A stretch of 64,000 bases of DNA, from NCBI GenBank assembly GCA_934695325.1, contig CAKUVD010000002.1:1-64000 (forward strand), read 5' to 3'. Source of the DNA: an uncultured Bacteroidales bacterium. Lineage in GTDB: Bacteria > Bacteroidota > Bacteroidia > Bacteroidales > UBA932. Below, piece by piece: positions 31,592-40,537 of the stretch; positions within the stretch are counted from its first letter, which is position 1; each line of letters opens with the position of its first letter. The notes below the pieces were generated by a model. The model searched no databases. It saw nothing but the letters and a program-made list of their open reading frames with translations, and was not told the DNA's origin. A program made the position numbers and the translations under genes.

Positions 31592-31942
31592 ATGAACTTC
31601 AACGGAATAATAGTCGGAGCCGCCACATTCCTCATAATCGGGATGTGCCATCCGCTCGTCATAAAATCTGAGTACTATATCGGAAAACGCTCCTGGTGGG
31701 CGTTCCTTGCCGTCGGCATTGTCCTTGCCGCATTGTCCTTGGCGTTGGATGATGACACGCTGGCGACGGTGGCCGGTGCCGGTGCGTTCTCGTTCTTCTG
31801 GGGTATCGGGGAGGTCATAGAGCAGGAGAAGCGTGTGCTGAAGGGATGGTTCCCGGAAAACCCCAGGCGTCACGCATATTACGAGAACTTGAGAAAAACT
31901 GCGGAAAAGTCCGACATACCCACAAATAGGGATAGCAACTAA
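31592..31942 (+). CDS. DUF4491 family membrane protein
   Basis: A 116-residue protein with three membrane helices (about 4-22, 35-53, 58-75) and a cytoplasmic tail. MNFNGIIVGAATFLIIGMCHP, the KSEYYIGKRSWW loop and EQEKRVLKGWFPENP match DUF4491, a Bacteroidota family of unknown function. It starts nine bases after the LuxR gene and is probably in the same transcript. Confidence 0.85.
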   Translation: MNFNGIIVGAATFLIIGMCHPLVIKSEYYIGKRSWWAFLAVGIVLAALSLALDDDTLATVAGAGAFSFFWGIGEVIEQEKRVLKGWFPENPRRHAYYENLRKTAEKSDIPTNRDSN

Positions 31943-31955
31943 GTCTTTTTCATTA

Positions 31956-31963
31956 TATATTTG
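31956..31963 (+). promoter_or_regulatory. feoB promoter -7 element
   Basis: TATATTTG, about 65 bases before the feoB start codon. No clear -33 element or Fur-like box was recognised. Confidence 0.5.
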
Positions 31964-32028
31964 CGCGCGAGACTCGTGACCGTCATCATCGGTTGCGGGC
32001 GTATTGGTATTTGAAATATCATCAGATT

Positions 32029-34548
32029 ATGAGATTAGCGGATTTGAAGACCGGTGAACAGGGAGTCATCGTCAAGGTCAATGGACACGGGAGTTTCAGG
32101 AAGCGACTTATCGAGATGGGGTTCATCTCTGGCAAGAAGGTAACGGTGGTGCTCAATGCTCCGTTGAAGGATCCTATTGAATATGAGATACTTGGTTATA
32201 AGCTCTCTCTGCGCAGAAGCGAGGCTGAACAGATAGAGGTGATAGGCGAGAGCGAGGCCAAGAAGGCTATGGAAAGCAGTCACGAGTATGAAACCATATA
32301 TGCCGATGACTGTGATGAGGAATGGTCGCTCAGCGAGATGATGTCGAGACTGGCAGAGGAGCGCGGCCACGTAATCCGCGTGGCTCTGGTGGGGAACCCG
32401 AACTGCGGGAAGACGTCGCTTTTCAACATCGCCTCCGGCTCGCACGAGCACGTCGGGAACTATAGCGGTGTGACTGTGGACGCCAAGGAAGGGCGCTTCG
32501 AGTACAACGGCTACAAGTTCGTGCTGGTGGATCTGCCGGGCACATATTCTCTGTCGGCTTACAGTCCAGAGGAACTGTATGTCCGCAAGAATCTGATAGA
32601 GAATGTCCCTGACGTGGTCATCAATGTCGTGGACGCATCCAATCTTGAGAGAAACCTCTATCTGACCACGCAGGTGATCGATATGAACCTCCGGGTGGTG
32701 ATGGCCCTGAATATGTATGACGAGTTGAAGGCCAGAGGTGACGCTCTGGACATAAAGCAGCTGGGCTATCTTCTCGGTATGCCGATCTGCCCTACTGTGA
32801 GCCGCGACGGCACCGGAATCCCGGAACTTTTCGACACGGTCATAAAGATCTACACGAAGAGCGACGAAAAACTCGCGCGACATATCCATATAAACCACGG
32901 GCCGGAACTGGAGAAAAGCATCGACAGGATCAAGCTTCTGCTTCAGAAGAACAGCGAGCTCCGGGCGAGATACTCCACTCGCTATCTGGCGATAAAATAC
33001 CTGGAGGATGACAAGGACATAGAGAAAGTCATTGATGCCCTGCCGGACAGGGATGAAGTCATCGCCGCTCGCGTGGAGGAAGAACGACGGATACAGGATC
33101 TGATGCACACGAACACCGAGTCCGCCATCGTGGATGCGAAGTACGCTTTCATCCAGGGCGCTCTTGCGGAGACCTACAAGCCGCATAAGGATACGACGCC
33201 GAAGAAGACCATAACGGACAAGATTGACTCCATAGTCACGAACAAGTGGCTGGCGTTCCCTATCTTCACAACCCTTCTCTATATCATTTTCCAGACGACA
33301 TTCGCTGTAGGGGACTATCCGATGCGGTGGATTGACTGGTTCGTGGGCAAGTTCGGGGAGTTCGTCGCGATGTTTATGTCCGACGGGTGGCTGAAGGACC
33401 TGGTGGTGGACGGAATCATCTCAGGCGTCGGCAGCGTATTGGTATTCCTGCCTAACATATTGATACTCTATTTCTTCATCTCGTTGATGGAGGATTCCGG
33501 CTATATGTCCAGGGCTGCATTCATAGTGGACAAGCTTATGCACAAGATCGGCCTGCACGGAAAATCGTTCATTCCGATGGTGATGGGGTTCGGGTGCAAC
33601 GTCCCTGCGATTATGGCGACCCGCGCCATCGAGAGCCGGAAGAGCCGTATGATAACGATAGCCATCATCCCGTTTATGTCGTGCGCCGGCCGTCTGCCTA
33701 TCTTCGTGCTCCTTGCCGGGGCGTTTTTCCCGCATAATGCCGCATTGGTTCTTCTGGGGATCTACCTTCTGGGAATCATATTGGCGATTTTGTCGGCCAC
33801 AGTCCTGAGCCGTTTCATCAAGGAAGATGACCTTCCTTTCGTGATGGAGCTGCCTCCGTACAGAATCCCGACTGGCAAGGCCATCTGGCGGCACACGTGG
33901 GAAAAAGGCCGCCAGTACCTCCAGAAAATGGCGACCACCATACTCATCTGCTCGATAATAATATGGTTCCTCGGATATTTTCCTAAGAATCAGGAACTTG
34001 CCTCTGCGCAGGAGTCGTATGCCGAGCTCGTTTCCGGAAAGGTCAATGCTGATGCCGCACAGGCTTTCGCCAGAGTCTCCGCCGATTCTGTCCAGGTCAA
34101 TGCTCTTGCGTCTCGCATTGATTCCCTGTACGCACTGCAGCAGGAGGATTCTTATATCGGACAGCTTGGCCGGCTGGTCGCGCCGGCGATGGAACCTCTC
34201 GGGTTCAACTGGAAGATGGATGTGGGACTTCTTACTGGAATTGCGGCCAAAGAGCTGGTGGTCAGCACACTGGGCGTGATGTATTCAGAGGGCGCCAAGG
34301 TGTCGGAAGGCAATGACCTCAGTGAGGACACTCAGCTTCAGAGTGCTCTCGTGAAGGACATAACGCCTGCTGCGGCGTTGTCCTTTATGGTTTTCGTGCT
34401 GCTGTACTTCCCGTGCGTCGCCACGTTCGTCGCGATAAAGAACGAGACGGGGAAATGGCGTTGGGCCGTCGCCTGCTGCGCCTATACGATGCTGGTCGCC
34501 TGGATTATGGCGTTCCTCGTCTATCGTCTGGCGCTGATGATCCTCTGA
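32029..34548 (+). CDS. feoB: Ferrous iron transporter, fused FeoA-FeoB
   Basis: An 839-residue inner membrane Fe(II) importer. A FeoA-type SH3 domain (1-75, MRLADLKTGEQGVIVKVNG) is fused ahead of the GTPase domain. GTPase motifs are GNPNCGKTSLFN (about 120-131), LVDLPGTYSL (about 164) and NMYDE (about 227). The membrane part carries two Gate blocks, with GFGCNVPAIMATRAIESRK (about 525) and a second half near 740-835. ATG 32029 is preferred over 31993, which would add 12 residues before the FeoA fold. An insertion of about 70 residues (about 660-725, Ala-rich) sits between membrane segments. Iron limitation probably controls it, though no operator was seen. Confidence 0.95.
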   Translation: MRLADLKTGEQGVIVKVNGHGSFRKRLIEMGFISGKKVTVVLNAPLKDPIEYEILGYKLSLRRSEAEQIEVIGESEAKKAMESSHEYETIYADDCDEEWSLSEMMSRLAEERGHVIRVALVGNPNCGKTSLFNIASGSHEHVGNYSGVTVDAKEGRFEYNGYKFVLVDLPGTYSLSAYSPEELYVRKNLIENVPDVVINVVDASNLERNLYLTTQVIDMNLRVVMALNMYDELKARGDALDIKQLGYLLGMPICPTVSRDGTGIPELFDTVIKIYTKSDEKLARHIHINHGPELEKSIDRIKLLLQKNSELRARYSTRYLAIKYLEDDKDIEKVIDALPDRDEVIAARVEEERRIQDLMHTNTESAIVDAKYAFIQGALAETYKPHKDTTPKKTITDKIDSIVTNKWLAFPIFTTLLYIIFQTTFAVGDYPMRWIDWFVGKFGEFVAMFMSDGWLKDLVVDGIISGVGSVLVFLPNILILYFFISLMEDSGYMSRAAFIVDKLMHKIGLHGKSFIPMVMGFGCNVPAIMATRAIESRKSRMITIAIIPFMSCAGRLPIFVLLAGAFFPHNAALVLLGIYLLGIILAILSATVLSRFIKEDDLPFVMELPPYRIPTGKAIWRHTWEKGRQYLQKMATTILICSIIIWFLGYFPKNQELASAQESYAELVSGKVNADAAQAFARVSADSVQVNALASRIDSLYALQQEDSYIGQLGRLVAPAMEPLGFNWKMDVGLLTGIAAKELVVSTLGVMYSEGAKVSEGNDLSEDTQLQSALVKDITPAAALSFMVFVLLYFPCVATFVAIKNETGKWRWAVACCAYTMLVAWIMAFLVYRLALMIL

Positions 34549-34570
34549 CAGGACGGCATCCCTGCTCCTG

Positions 34571-34762
34571 TTATCTGAGCCAGCCGGTGAGCTTGTCTTT
34601 TGCGTAAAGATAGTACACGGCGAGGCCTACCCAGCTGGTGAGTATCAGTATGACGATCACTACGACTCTTTTTACTTCTTCCACGCTCTTGAGGTTTCAC
34701 ACTTCAATGGCGGCCTTGACTGTCAGCACAGTGCCGATGATCCAGATGATGAATCCAATCAT
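34571..34762 (-). pseudogene. Small two-helix membrane protein gene with an in-frame TGA
   Basis: The minus strand from ATG 34762 reads MIGFIIWIIGTVLTVKAAIE-V, then TGA (34699-34697), then continues in the same frame as NLKSVEEVKRVVVIVI and ILTSWVGLAVYYLYAKD to a TAA at 34571. The whole product would be 63 codons with two membrane helices, and it resembles a small Bacteroidales membrane protein in which Trp is expected at the TGA. One base change (TGG to TGA) explains it. TGA is used as a normal stop by other genes here, so recoding is unlikely. A recent nonsense mutation, or a sequencing error, is the simplest reading. A TAATTTTG element lies at 34804-34811. Confidence 0.65.
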
Positions 34763-34845
34763 TTCAGTAAAGTTTTAGCAGGTTGTTTTTGAAAAATCTC
34801 CCGCAAAATTAACAAAAAAATCTTTTTCGGCGGTCAGAGGCAGGG

Positions 34846-34876
34846 TTTGATGTGTCTATATTATGGAGTATCTTTG
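34846..34876 (+). promoter_or_regulatory. Promoter of the GH92 gene
   Basis: TTTG (34846-34849) and TATCTTTG (34869-34876) are exactly 19 bases apart. The start site near 34882 excludes the upstream start codons at 34852 and 34879 and supports ATG 34900. Confidence 0.8.
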
Positions 34877-34899
34877 TAATGACGATAACAGTAAAACTG

Positions 34900-37197
34900 A
34901 TGAACACTTCGATATTGAAAAAGGCATTGTCCTTCATCATTGCGGCGGCCGGACTCGCGGCGTGCTGCGAAAAGAACAGCATTGACTTCATAGAGTCTCC
35001 CGTGGACTACGTAAGCACATTTGTGGGGACGGAATCGACTTACGAACTTTCGGCCGGGAACACATACCCTGCAGTGGCTATGCCGTGGGGAATGAACTTC
35101 TGGACGCCTCAGACCGGGCGCAACGGCGACGGCTGGACATATCAGTACACCGCGACGAAGATCCGGGGACTGAAGCAGACGCATCAGCCGAGTCCGTGGA
35201 TCAATGACTACGGCGCTTTCTCGATAATGCCTGTGACGACTGGGCCTGTGTTCGACGAGAATGAGCGTGCGAGCTGGTTCTCGCACAAGGCTGAGGTCGC
35301 TACTCCATATTATTATAAGGTATATATGGCCGATCACGATGTCGTAGCCGAGATCGCCCCTTCGGAGAGGGCGGCGGCCATTCGCCTCACATATCCGGAA
35401 AAGGATATGTCTTATCTGGTCGTAGACGGCTATGCCGGAGGCTCTTATGTGAAGGTCATTCCTGAGGAGAACAAGATAATAGGTTATGTGACGAATAATC
35501 ACGGAGGGGTTCCGGAAAATTTCAGAAACTGGTTCATTATAGTTTCTGACACGCCTTTCGAGACGGCTGAGACCATAGCGGACGGCAAGGCCACCGGAAA
35601 GATGGAATCCACGGCCGATCACGCCTTGGCTATGGTGGGCTTCAGGACGAAGCGCGGCCAGGAGGTGAGTCTCCGAGTGGCGTCATCGTTCATCAGCATC
35701 GACCAGGCCGCGCTGAATCTCAGGGAGACGGAAGGAAAGACCTTCGATGAGGTGCGCACTGCTTGCCGAGAAAGTTGGAACGGCGTCCTGGGCCGTATCC
35801 GCGTCAGCGATCCGGATATCGACCACATACGAACATTCTATTCGTGCCTGTATCGCTCCTTGCTCTTCCCTCGGGACTTGTCCGAGGTCAATGCGGATGG
35901 CGACAGGGTGCATTACAGTCCATATAACGGCGAGGTGCTGCCAGGCTATATGACTACCGACACTGGATTCTGGGATACGTTCAGGAGCCTGTTCCCGCTT
36001 ATGAACCTCGTATATCCGGACCAGAGCGTCAAGGTGCAGGAGGGGCTTGTCAATGCGTATCTGGAAAGCGGCTTCCTGCCTGAGTGGGCTAGCCCTGGCC
36101 ATCGCGGCTGTATGGTCGGGAACAATTCCGCTTCTGTGGTGGCTGACGCATACCTCTGCGGGATACGAGGATACGATGCCGAGACTCTTTGGAGTGCAGT
36201 GACGTCGGATGCTCACAGCGTCCATCCGAATGTCAGCTCGACGGGCCGTCTCGGTTGGGAGTGGTATGACAGCATCGGCTATGTCCCTTGCAATGTGGGC
36301 ATCAATGAAAATGCCGCCAGGACTCTCGAATATGCTTACGACGACTGGTGCATATATCAGTTCGGCAAGGCTCTTGGCAAGCCTGAGAGCGAGTTGGCGT
36401 CTTATCGCAAGGCTGCATTGAACTATAAGAATCTGTATGACCCGGAGTATAGGCTGATGGCAGGCCGCAATGAGGACGGCTCGTTCTCCCGTCCGTTCAG
36501 CCCTCTGAAATGGGGCGGCGATTTCACCGAAGGAAACAGCCTGCACTACACGTGGTCTGTGTTCCACGACCCACAGGGGCTCATTGACCTTATGGGAGGC
36601 GATGAAGCATTCGGGGAGATGATGGACTCCGTGTTCAACATTCCGCCTCTGTTTGATGACAGCTACTATGGTTTCCCTATCCACGAGATACGAGAGATGC
36701 AGGTGATGAATATGGGCAATTATGCGCACGGAAACCAGCCTATCCAGCACTTCATCTATCTGTATGACTGGTGCGGCCAGGCTTGGAAAGCGCAGTCTCG
36801 CATCAGGGAGGTTATGGAAAAGTTCTATACGGCGGCTCCAGATGGATATTGTGGCGACGAGGACAACGGCCAGACATCGGCGTGGTATGTGTTCTCGGCT
36901 ATGGGATTCTATCCAGTCTGCCCGGCGTCAGGCGAATATGCTGTCGGCACCCCGCTCTTCCGCAATGTCGAAGTGAGCCTGCCGTCCGGCCGGAAGTTCA
37001 GGGTCAATGCGGATGGCAATTCGGACAAGAACCTCTATGTCAAGTCAATGCGTGTGAACGGTAAGCCGGCCGACCGTGCTTTCGTTACGTTTGACGAACT
37101 CTCTTCCGGCGCCACGGTGGATTTCGATATGGCTTCGACCCCGGACAAGTCCAGATGCGTCTCGGCGGAGTCCCGGCCGTATTCGTTCAGCAGATAG
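34900..37197 (+). CDS. GH92 family alpha-mannosidase, lipoprotein
   Basis: A 765-residue glycoside hydrolase of family 92, calcium-dependent exo-alpha-mannosidases that release mannose from N-glycans or mannans. The start at 34900 gives a lipoprotein signal (LKKALSFIIAAAGLAAC), so it is probably anchored facing the periplasm or cell surface. Typical blocks are FVGTESTYELSAGNTYPAV (N-terminal beta-sandwich), YMTTDTGFWDTFRSL, WEWYDSIGYVP, GNQPIQHFIYLYDW and GDEDNGQTSAWYVFSAMGFYP, the last with catalytic-site acids. No SusC/D pair lies nearby, so it is an isolated enzyme rather than part of a utilisation locus. Linkage specificity cannot be read from the sequence. Confidence 0.94.
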   Translation: MNTSILKKALSFIIAAAGLAACCEKNSIDFIESPVDYVSTFVGTESTYELSAGNTYPAVAMPWGMNFWTPQTGRNGDGWTYQYTATKIRGLKQTHQPSPWINDYGAFSIMPVTTGPVFDENERASWFSHKAEVATPYYYKVYMADHDVVAEIAPSERAAAIRLTYPEKDMSYLVVDGYAGGSYVKVIPEENKIIGYVTNNHGGVPENFRNWFIIVSDTPFETAETIADGKATGKMESTADHALAMVGFRTKRGQEVSLRVASSFISIDQAALNLRETEGKTFDEVRTACRESWNGVLGRIRVSDPDIDHIRTFYSCLYRSLLFPRDLSEVNADGDRVHYSPYNGEVLPGYMTTDTGFWDTFRSLFPLMNLVYPDQSVKVQEGLVNAYLESGFLPEWASPGHRGCMVGNNSASVVADAYLCGIRGYDAETLWSAVTSDAHSVHPNVSSTGRLGWEWYDSIGYVPCNVGINENAARTLEYAYDDWCIYQFGKALGKPESELASYRKAALNYKNLYDPEYRLMAGRNEDGSFSRPFSPLKWGGDFTEGNSLHYTWSVFHDPQGLIDLMGGDEAFGEMMDSVFNIPPLFDDSYYGFPIHEIREMQVMNMGNYAHGNQPIQHFIYLYDWCGQAWKAQSRIREVMEKFYTAAPDGYCGDEDNGQTSAWYVFSAMGFYPVCPASGEYAVGTPLFRNVEVSLPSGRKFRVNADGNSDKNLYVKSMRVNGKPADRAFVTFDELSSGATVDFDMASTPDKSRCVSAESRPYSFSR

Positions 37198-37203
37198 GGG
37201 CTG

Positions 37204-37848
37204 TCAGTACAATGCGGAAGGATCGTTCACGTGGTCGCTGGAGAGAAAATCGAAGTGGCCATCGTGGCAGGTCCACGTATAGAGGACACCTGATTCACTG
37301 TCCTTTAAAGTGAGTGTCTGGCGGAACACTCTGCAAGAGCGTATGTTATGACCTGATGTGACCATCTCTCCGATGCATTTCCATATTCCGCCCATATAGC
37401 CGAAGACATAGGCCGCGAATCCGTCTCCTGATGCGGAGCGCACAGCGATGACCAGCTCCGGCTGCCCGTCATCAGTGAAATCGTGCGGCCCGACTGTGTA
37501 TTCATTGGTCTTCGTCTCCTGATCTCCAGTGAACCCTATCTTGGGGTATTCGATGCCCGATGATGTGGGCATATTGGGTTTTCCCCCGATGAACAGGACA
37601 TTGCGTCTCCCGGAAGCGTCTTCCACAGCCGTCACAGCACTGCTGTTATAGTAAAATGTAATGATTTTGAATGTCTTGCCGGATATCGTGAGAGATGTGG
37701 CCTTGCCTGCGGAACCGCATTTGGCTGCGGAGAACGTGAAGCCTCCTTCCATCCCTGAGATGAAGCCGTTCTGCGCCGCTGCTCCGAAAGATGTGATTAT
37801 GGAGATCAATGCCGCGGCCAATATGCTGATTATGCCTGTACTTTTCAT
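37204..37848 (-). CDS. Exported protein, unknown function
   Basis: A 214-residue protein with a signal peptide (MKSTGIISILAAALISIITS..., cut near FGAAA). The mature part looks beta-rich. It includes DFTDDGQPELVIAVRSASGD, which resembles calcium-binding FG-GAP/VCBS-like loops, and cysteines in WKCIGEM, RSCRVF and WTCHDG. No family was recognised with confidence. It converges on the GH92 gene with only six bases between stops. A TAACTTTG element at 37856-37863 (minus) is its probable promoter, eight bases from the start codon. Confidence 0.7.
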   Translation of the reverse strand: MKSTGIISILAAALISIITSFGAAAQNGFISGMEGGFTFSAAKCGSAGKATSLTISGKTFKIITFYYNSSAVTAVEDASGRRNVLFIGGKPNMPTSSGIEYPKIGFTGDQETKTNEYTVGPHDFTDDGQPELVIAVRSASGDGFAAYVFGYMGGIWKCIGEMVTSGHNIRSCRVFRQTLTLKDSESGVLYTWTCHDGHFDFLSSDHVNDPSALY

Positions 37849-37855
37849 AATTCGG

Positions 37856-37863
37856 CAAAGTTA
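37856..37863 (-). promoter_or_regulatory. Promoter -7 element of the exported protein gene
   Basis: TAACTTTG on the minus strand, very close (eight bases) to the start codon at 37848, so the leader would be nearly absent. Confidence 0.4.
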
Positions 37864-37869
37864 CTGATT

Positions 37870-37911
37870 TCCGGTATGTTTTCTCTAAAAAAGTCGTGAA
37901 AACATACCGGA
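37870..37911 (-). terminator. Hairpin after the AMP-binding gene
   Basis: TCCGGTATGTTTTC and GAAAACATACCGGA form a perfect 14-bp stem with a 14-base loop, between the AMP-binding gene and the next minus-strand gene. No T-tract follows on the minus strand. Confidence 0.6.
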
Positions 37912-37961
37912 TCTGATGTATGGCGCATCAAATCCGGCATTGAATGCGGGAAATTCCGTCT

Positions 37962-39593
37962 TTAGATTTTTGTGAGGAGACCGTCTTCCAGGTCCTTCGC
38001 GGCAGTCTGCTTTATCTTGTAGTGAAGCTTCTTGCCGGTGGCATTGAGAGGAATCTCTTCCACGAACCTGTAATAGCGCGGGCGCTTGAAATTGGCGATA
38101 TACGGACTGTCCTTGCAGAACTGGTCCAGTTCCTCTACGGTCAGGGAGTCGTCGCTCTTGATGACGTAGGCCGTGACGAGCTGGCCGCGCACCCTGTCCG
38201 GGACGGCGGTCACTATGCAGTCCTTCACCTTCGGGTTCATATTCAGCACTTCCTCCACCTGAGTAGGATAGATGTTCTCTCCTGATGAGATGATCATATC
38301 GTCCTTGCGGCCTACGATGGTCACGAATTGCTTCTTGTCCCAGGTCGCGAGGTCATTGGTATAGATGAAGTCCTTGTAGTACTTGGATGCGGTGGCCTCA
38401 GGGTTGTTATAATAGCAGTATGGTGACTTTGCCGGCGTGTTGATGATGACCTCGCCGACTTCCGTGCCGTCCATCGCTACGGTCTCCCACGGCTCGGCCT
38501 TCCTGTCCTCGAAGACTTTCACCACTCTCACATCGTCATCGATGCAGGACGCTCCGGCTGACCCGGCATATTCCGGAAGGTCGAATGGGCGGAGGAATGT
38601 GTTCCAGAATGTCTCGGTGGTCCCATAGCCGTTGAAGATGTTATGGGTCAATGTCTTCTGATATCTTATGCAGGATGCCTTCTCCAGCGGGCTGCCCATC
38701 GTGACGATTCCTCTCAGTGAACTGAGATCCCTCGGTCTGTCCTCCTGTGCATCAGCCAGGTCTTCCAGCACCGTAGGGACTCCGATGACGAAGGATATGT
38801 GATACTTGCCGATATAGTCCAGCGTCTTTTCTGCATTGAACTTGCTCATTATCACCATACTGCCACCGGCATACAATGTCGGGCACGGGCCGGCGCAGTG
38901 CAGGCCGCCTCGGTGAAACCACGGTGTCGTGTTCATTGACACGTCTCTGTAGTTCAGCGGGAAGTGGATCATTACGTCGTGGCTGGAGAGCACTTCATTG
39001 ATGCTCGTGAGAGGGACTCCTTTCTGACGTCCGGTGGTGCCGGAGGTGTAGAGTCGTGTGGTCTCGTCATATATGTTCAGCTCGTAAGGCAGTACAGGAT
39101 CCTCGGTGGACATACTTCCTACGTAGTCATTGTATGACAGTATGTTGCCGTGACTGGTGCTGTCCGTGACGATAAGCCTTTCCGGCTTGAATGTAGCCAG
39201 ACGGACCGCCTCCAGGATTTCCTTCTCTCTCTGGGAATCGAACAGCAGGATGCGAGGCTTGGAGTCGTCGATGTTCTGCGCTATCTCGCCCGGGCTGAGC
39301 CTGTAGCTTACAGGAGCATTGACAGTGTGCAGCTTATGGCACGCCACATAGACGAACACGAACTCAGGGCAGTTCAGGAGCTGATACATTATCACGTCCC
39401 CTTTCTTCAGCCCGTCGCGCAGCATTGCGGCCGCGAACTTGTTGCTCTCCCTGTTCAGTTCATCGTAAGTCCACCTCCTGTCGGTGTCCGGGTAGACCAT
39501 CGCCTCTCTGCCGCCGAATCTGCGGACGTTTCTCATAAACCCTGCGATCCACGTATATTCTCTTTCAAAAATCTGTCTGAATTCAGTATTCAT
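37962..39593 (-). CDS. AMP-binding (acyl-CoA synthetase-like) enzyme
   Basis: A 543-residue member of the adenylate-forming superfamily that activates a carboxylic acid with ATP and usually passes it to CoA. The phosphate loop is YTSGTTGRQKGVPLT (about 183-197). Motif YGTTETFWN is near 320, YTNDLATWDKKQ near 410, and the catalytic lysine region PLNATGKKLHYK is near 520. The substrate could be a fatty, aromatic or dicarboxylic acid and is not evident. It is transcribed alone from a TACTTTTG element at 39653-39660. The 270 bases to the next gene hold nothing else I can name. Confidence 0.9.
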   Translation of the reverse strand: MNTEFRQIFEREYTWIAGFMRNVRRFGGREAMVYPDTDRRWTYDELNRESNKFAAAMLRDGLKKGDVIMYQLLNCPEFVFVYVACHKLHTVNAPVSYRLSPGEIAQNIDDSKPRILLFDSQREKEILEAVRLATFKPERLIVTDSTSHGNILSYNDYVGSMSTEDPVLPYELNIYDETTRLYTSGTTGRQKGVPLTSINEVLSSHDVMIHFPLNYRDVSMNTTPWFHRGGLHCAGPCPTLYAGGSMVIMSKFNAEKTLDYIGKYHISFVIGVPTVLEDLADAQEDRPRDLSSLRGIVTMGSPLEKASCIRYQKTLTHNIFNGYGTTETFWNTFLRPFDLPEYAGSAGASCIDDDVRVVKVFEDRKAEPWETVAMDGTEVGEVIINTPAKSPYCYYNNPEATASKYYKDFIYTNDLATWDKKQFVTIVGRKDDMIISSGENIYPTQVEEVLNMNPKVKDCIVTAVPDRVRGQLVTAYVIKSDDSLTVEELDQFCKDSPYIANFKRPRYYRFVEEIPLNATGKKLHYKIKQTAAKDLEDGLLTKI

Positions 39594-39652
39594 AATGTCT
39601 CAATGTCTTTTTCGGAGCCCGCACTGTTTTTTAGGAGCGGTTTGTCCGGATG

Positions 39653-39660
39653 CAAAAGTA
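39653..39660 (-). promoter_or_regulatory. Promoter -7 element of the AMP-binding gene
   Basis: TACTTTTG on the minus strand, 60 bases before the start codon. Confidence 0.5.
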
Positions 39661-39864
39661 AGTCAAATAATTTACAATGCTGAATTATTGTGATTATCTC
39701 CGCGCCGGTTTGACGAAATGCCGGGCTTCGTGGCGAAATGTGCGGAAAAGTGGTGAACTCCGATGCAACGCTGTGGCTGTTTTGTGCATCTCCATATATG
39801 ATTCACCGGAATCCCGGCCGGATTGCGTGTCTTTCCTGTGCCGGTTCTTATGAAAGGATAGTTT

Positions 39865-40392
39865 ATGAGTAAATTCGTTACAGTGATATTTGCCGCGGCG
39901 GCGCTGTGTCTGTTTGCGGTGTCGTGTTCCGTGATGGGTTCGGATTCATTGTCGGACATTTCCCCGATAGTGCTTCAGATATATCTCAGCGACAAAGACG
40001 GAGCCAACCTGCTGGATCCTGAGCAAGAAGATAATCCAGTCCAGGTGAGGGGCATTTCCGCTACGTTCCAGGGAAGGACATTCTCGGTAAGCGGCGCCGA
40101 CGGCGGTGACATCGATACGCGTGGCGTGACATATTATCCCGAATATACCAGTCTTCGTCTCGTGACGGATTTCTACGGCAACTATATGTTGCTGTTCGGA
40201 GCGATTGATGGTCAGGAAGAACTCGATAATGAAGATTTTGTGCTGAATTGGGGAGACGGGACGTCAGATGTCATCACCATCTTCAACAATTTTCGATGGA
40301 AATCCAATGGCTCGCCGTCCATTACCAGACGCTTTTATGTGAACGGAGAGAGGCAGGACTCCGACATCGCCACATTCCGGCTGGTCAGATGA
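39865..40392 (+). CDS. Lipoprotein of unknown function
   Basis: A 175-residue lipoprotein with signal peptide and lipobox LFAVSC (Cys near 21). The mature part begins SDISPIVLQIYLSDKDGANLL, a pattern seen in Bacteroidales lipoproteins of unknown role. The remainder is beta-rich (VTYYPEYTSLRLVTDFYGNYMLLFG). It stands alone between divergent and independent units. No catalytic motif is seen. Confidence 0.75.
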   Translation: MSKFVTVIFAAAALCLFAVSCSVMGSDSLSDISPIVLQIYLSDKDGANLLDPEQEDNPVQVRGISATFQGRTFSVSGADGGDIDTRGVTYYPEYTSLRLVTDFYGNYMLLFGAIDGQEELDNEDFVLNWGDGTSDVITIFNNFRWKSNGSPSITRRFYVNGERQDSDIATFRLVR

Positions 40393-40435
40393 TTTGCAGA
40401 TATGTCTCATACTGTGTCCGATAAGCGGCAGCTGT

Positions 40436-40466
40436 TTTGACGCCAAGAGGAAATTTCTTACTTTTG
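40436..40466 (+). promoter_or_regulatory. Promoter of the deoxynucleoside kinase/acyl-CoA synthetase pair
   Basis: TTTG (40436-40439) and TACTTTTG (40459-40466) are 19 bases apart, a full match. The leader to ATG 40538 is about 65 bases. Confidence 0.8.
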
Positions 40467-40537
40467 TATCATCTCTGTGAAGGTTTATCCGCCTCATAGA
40501 GATGATAATTGTGTAAACAAATTAATATCAATATATT

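Noticed and set aside
32035..33186. 383-codon minus-strand frame over feoB
   Set aside because: Antisense shadow of the FeoA and GTPase domains.
34697..34699. TGA as selenocysteine or as Trp by a changed genetic code
   Set aside because: Other genes here (for example mutL and dacB) end at TGA, no selenocysteine-type hairpin is seen right after the codon, and the residue expected is Trp.
35683..36750. Long minus-strand frame over the GH92 gene
   Set aside because: The plus strand carries complete GH92 motifs; the antisense frame shows no domain and only mirrors codon bias.
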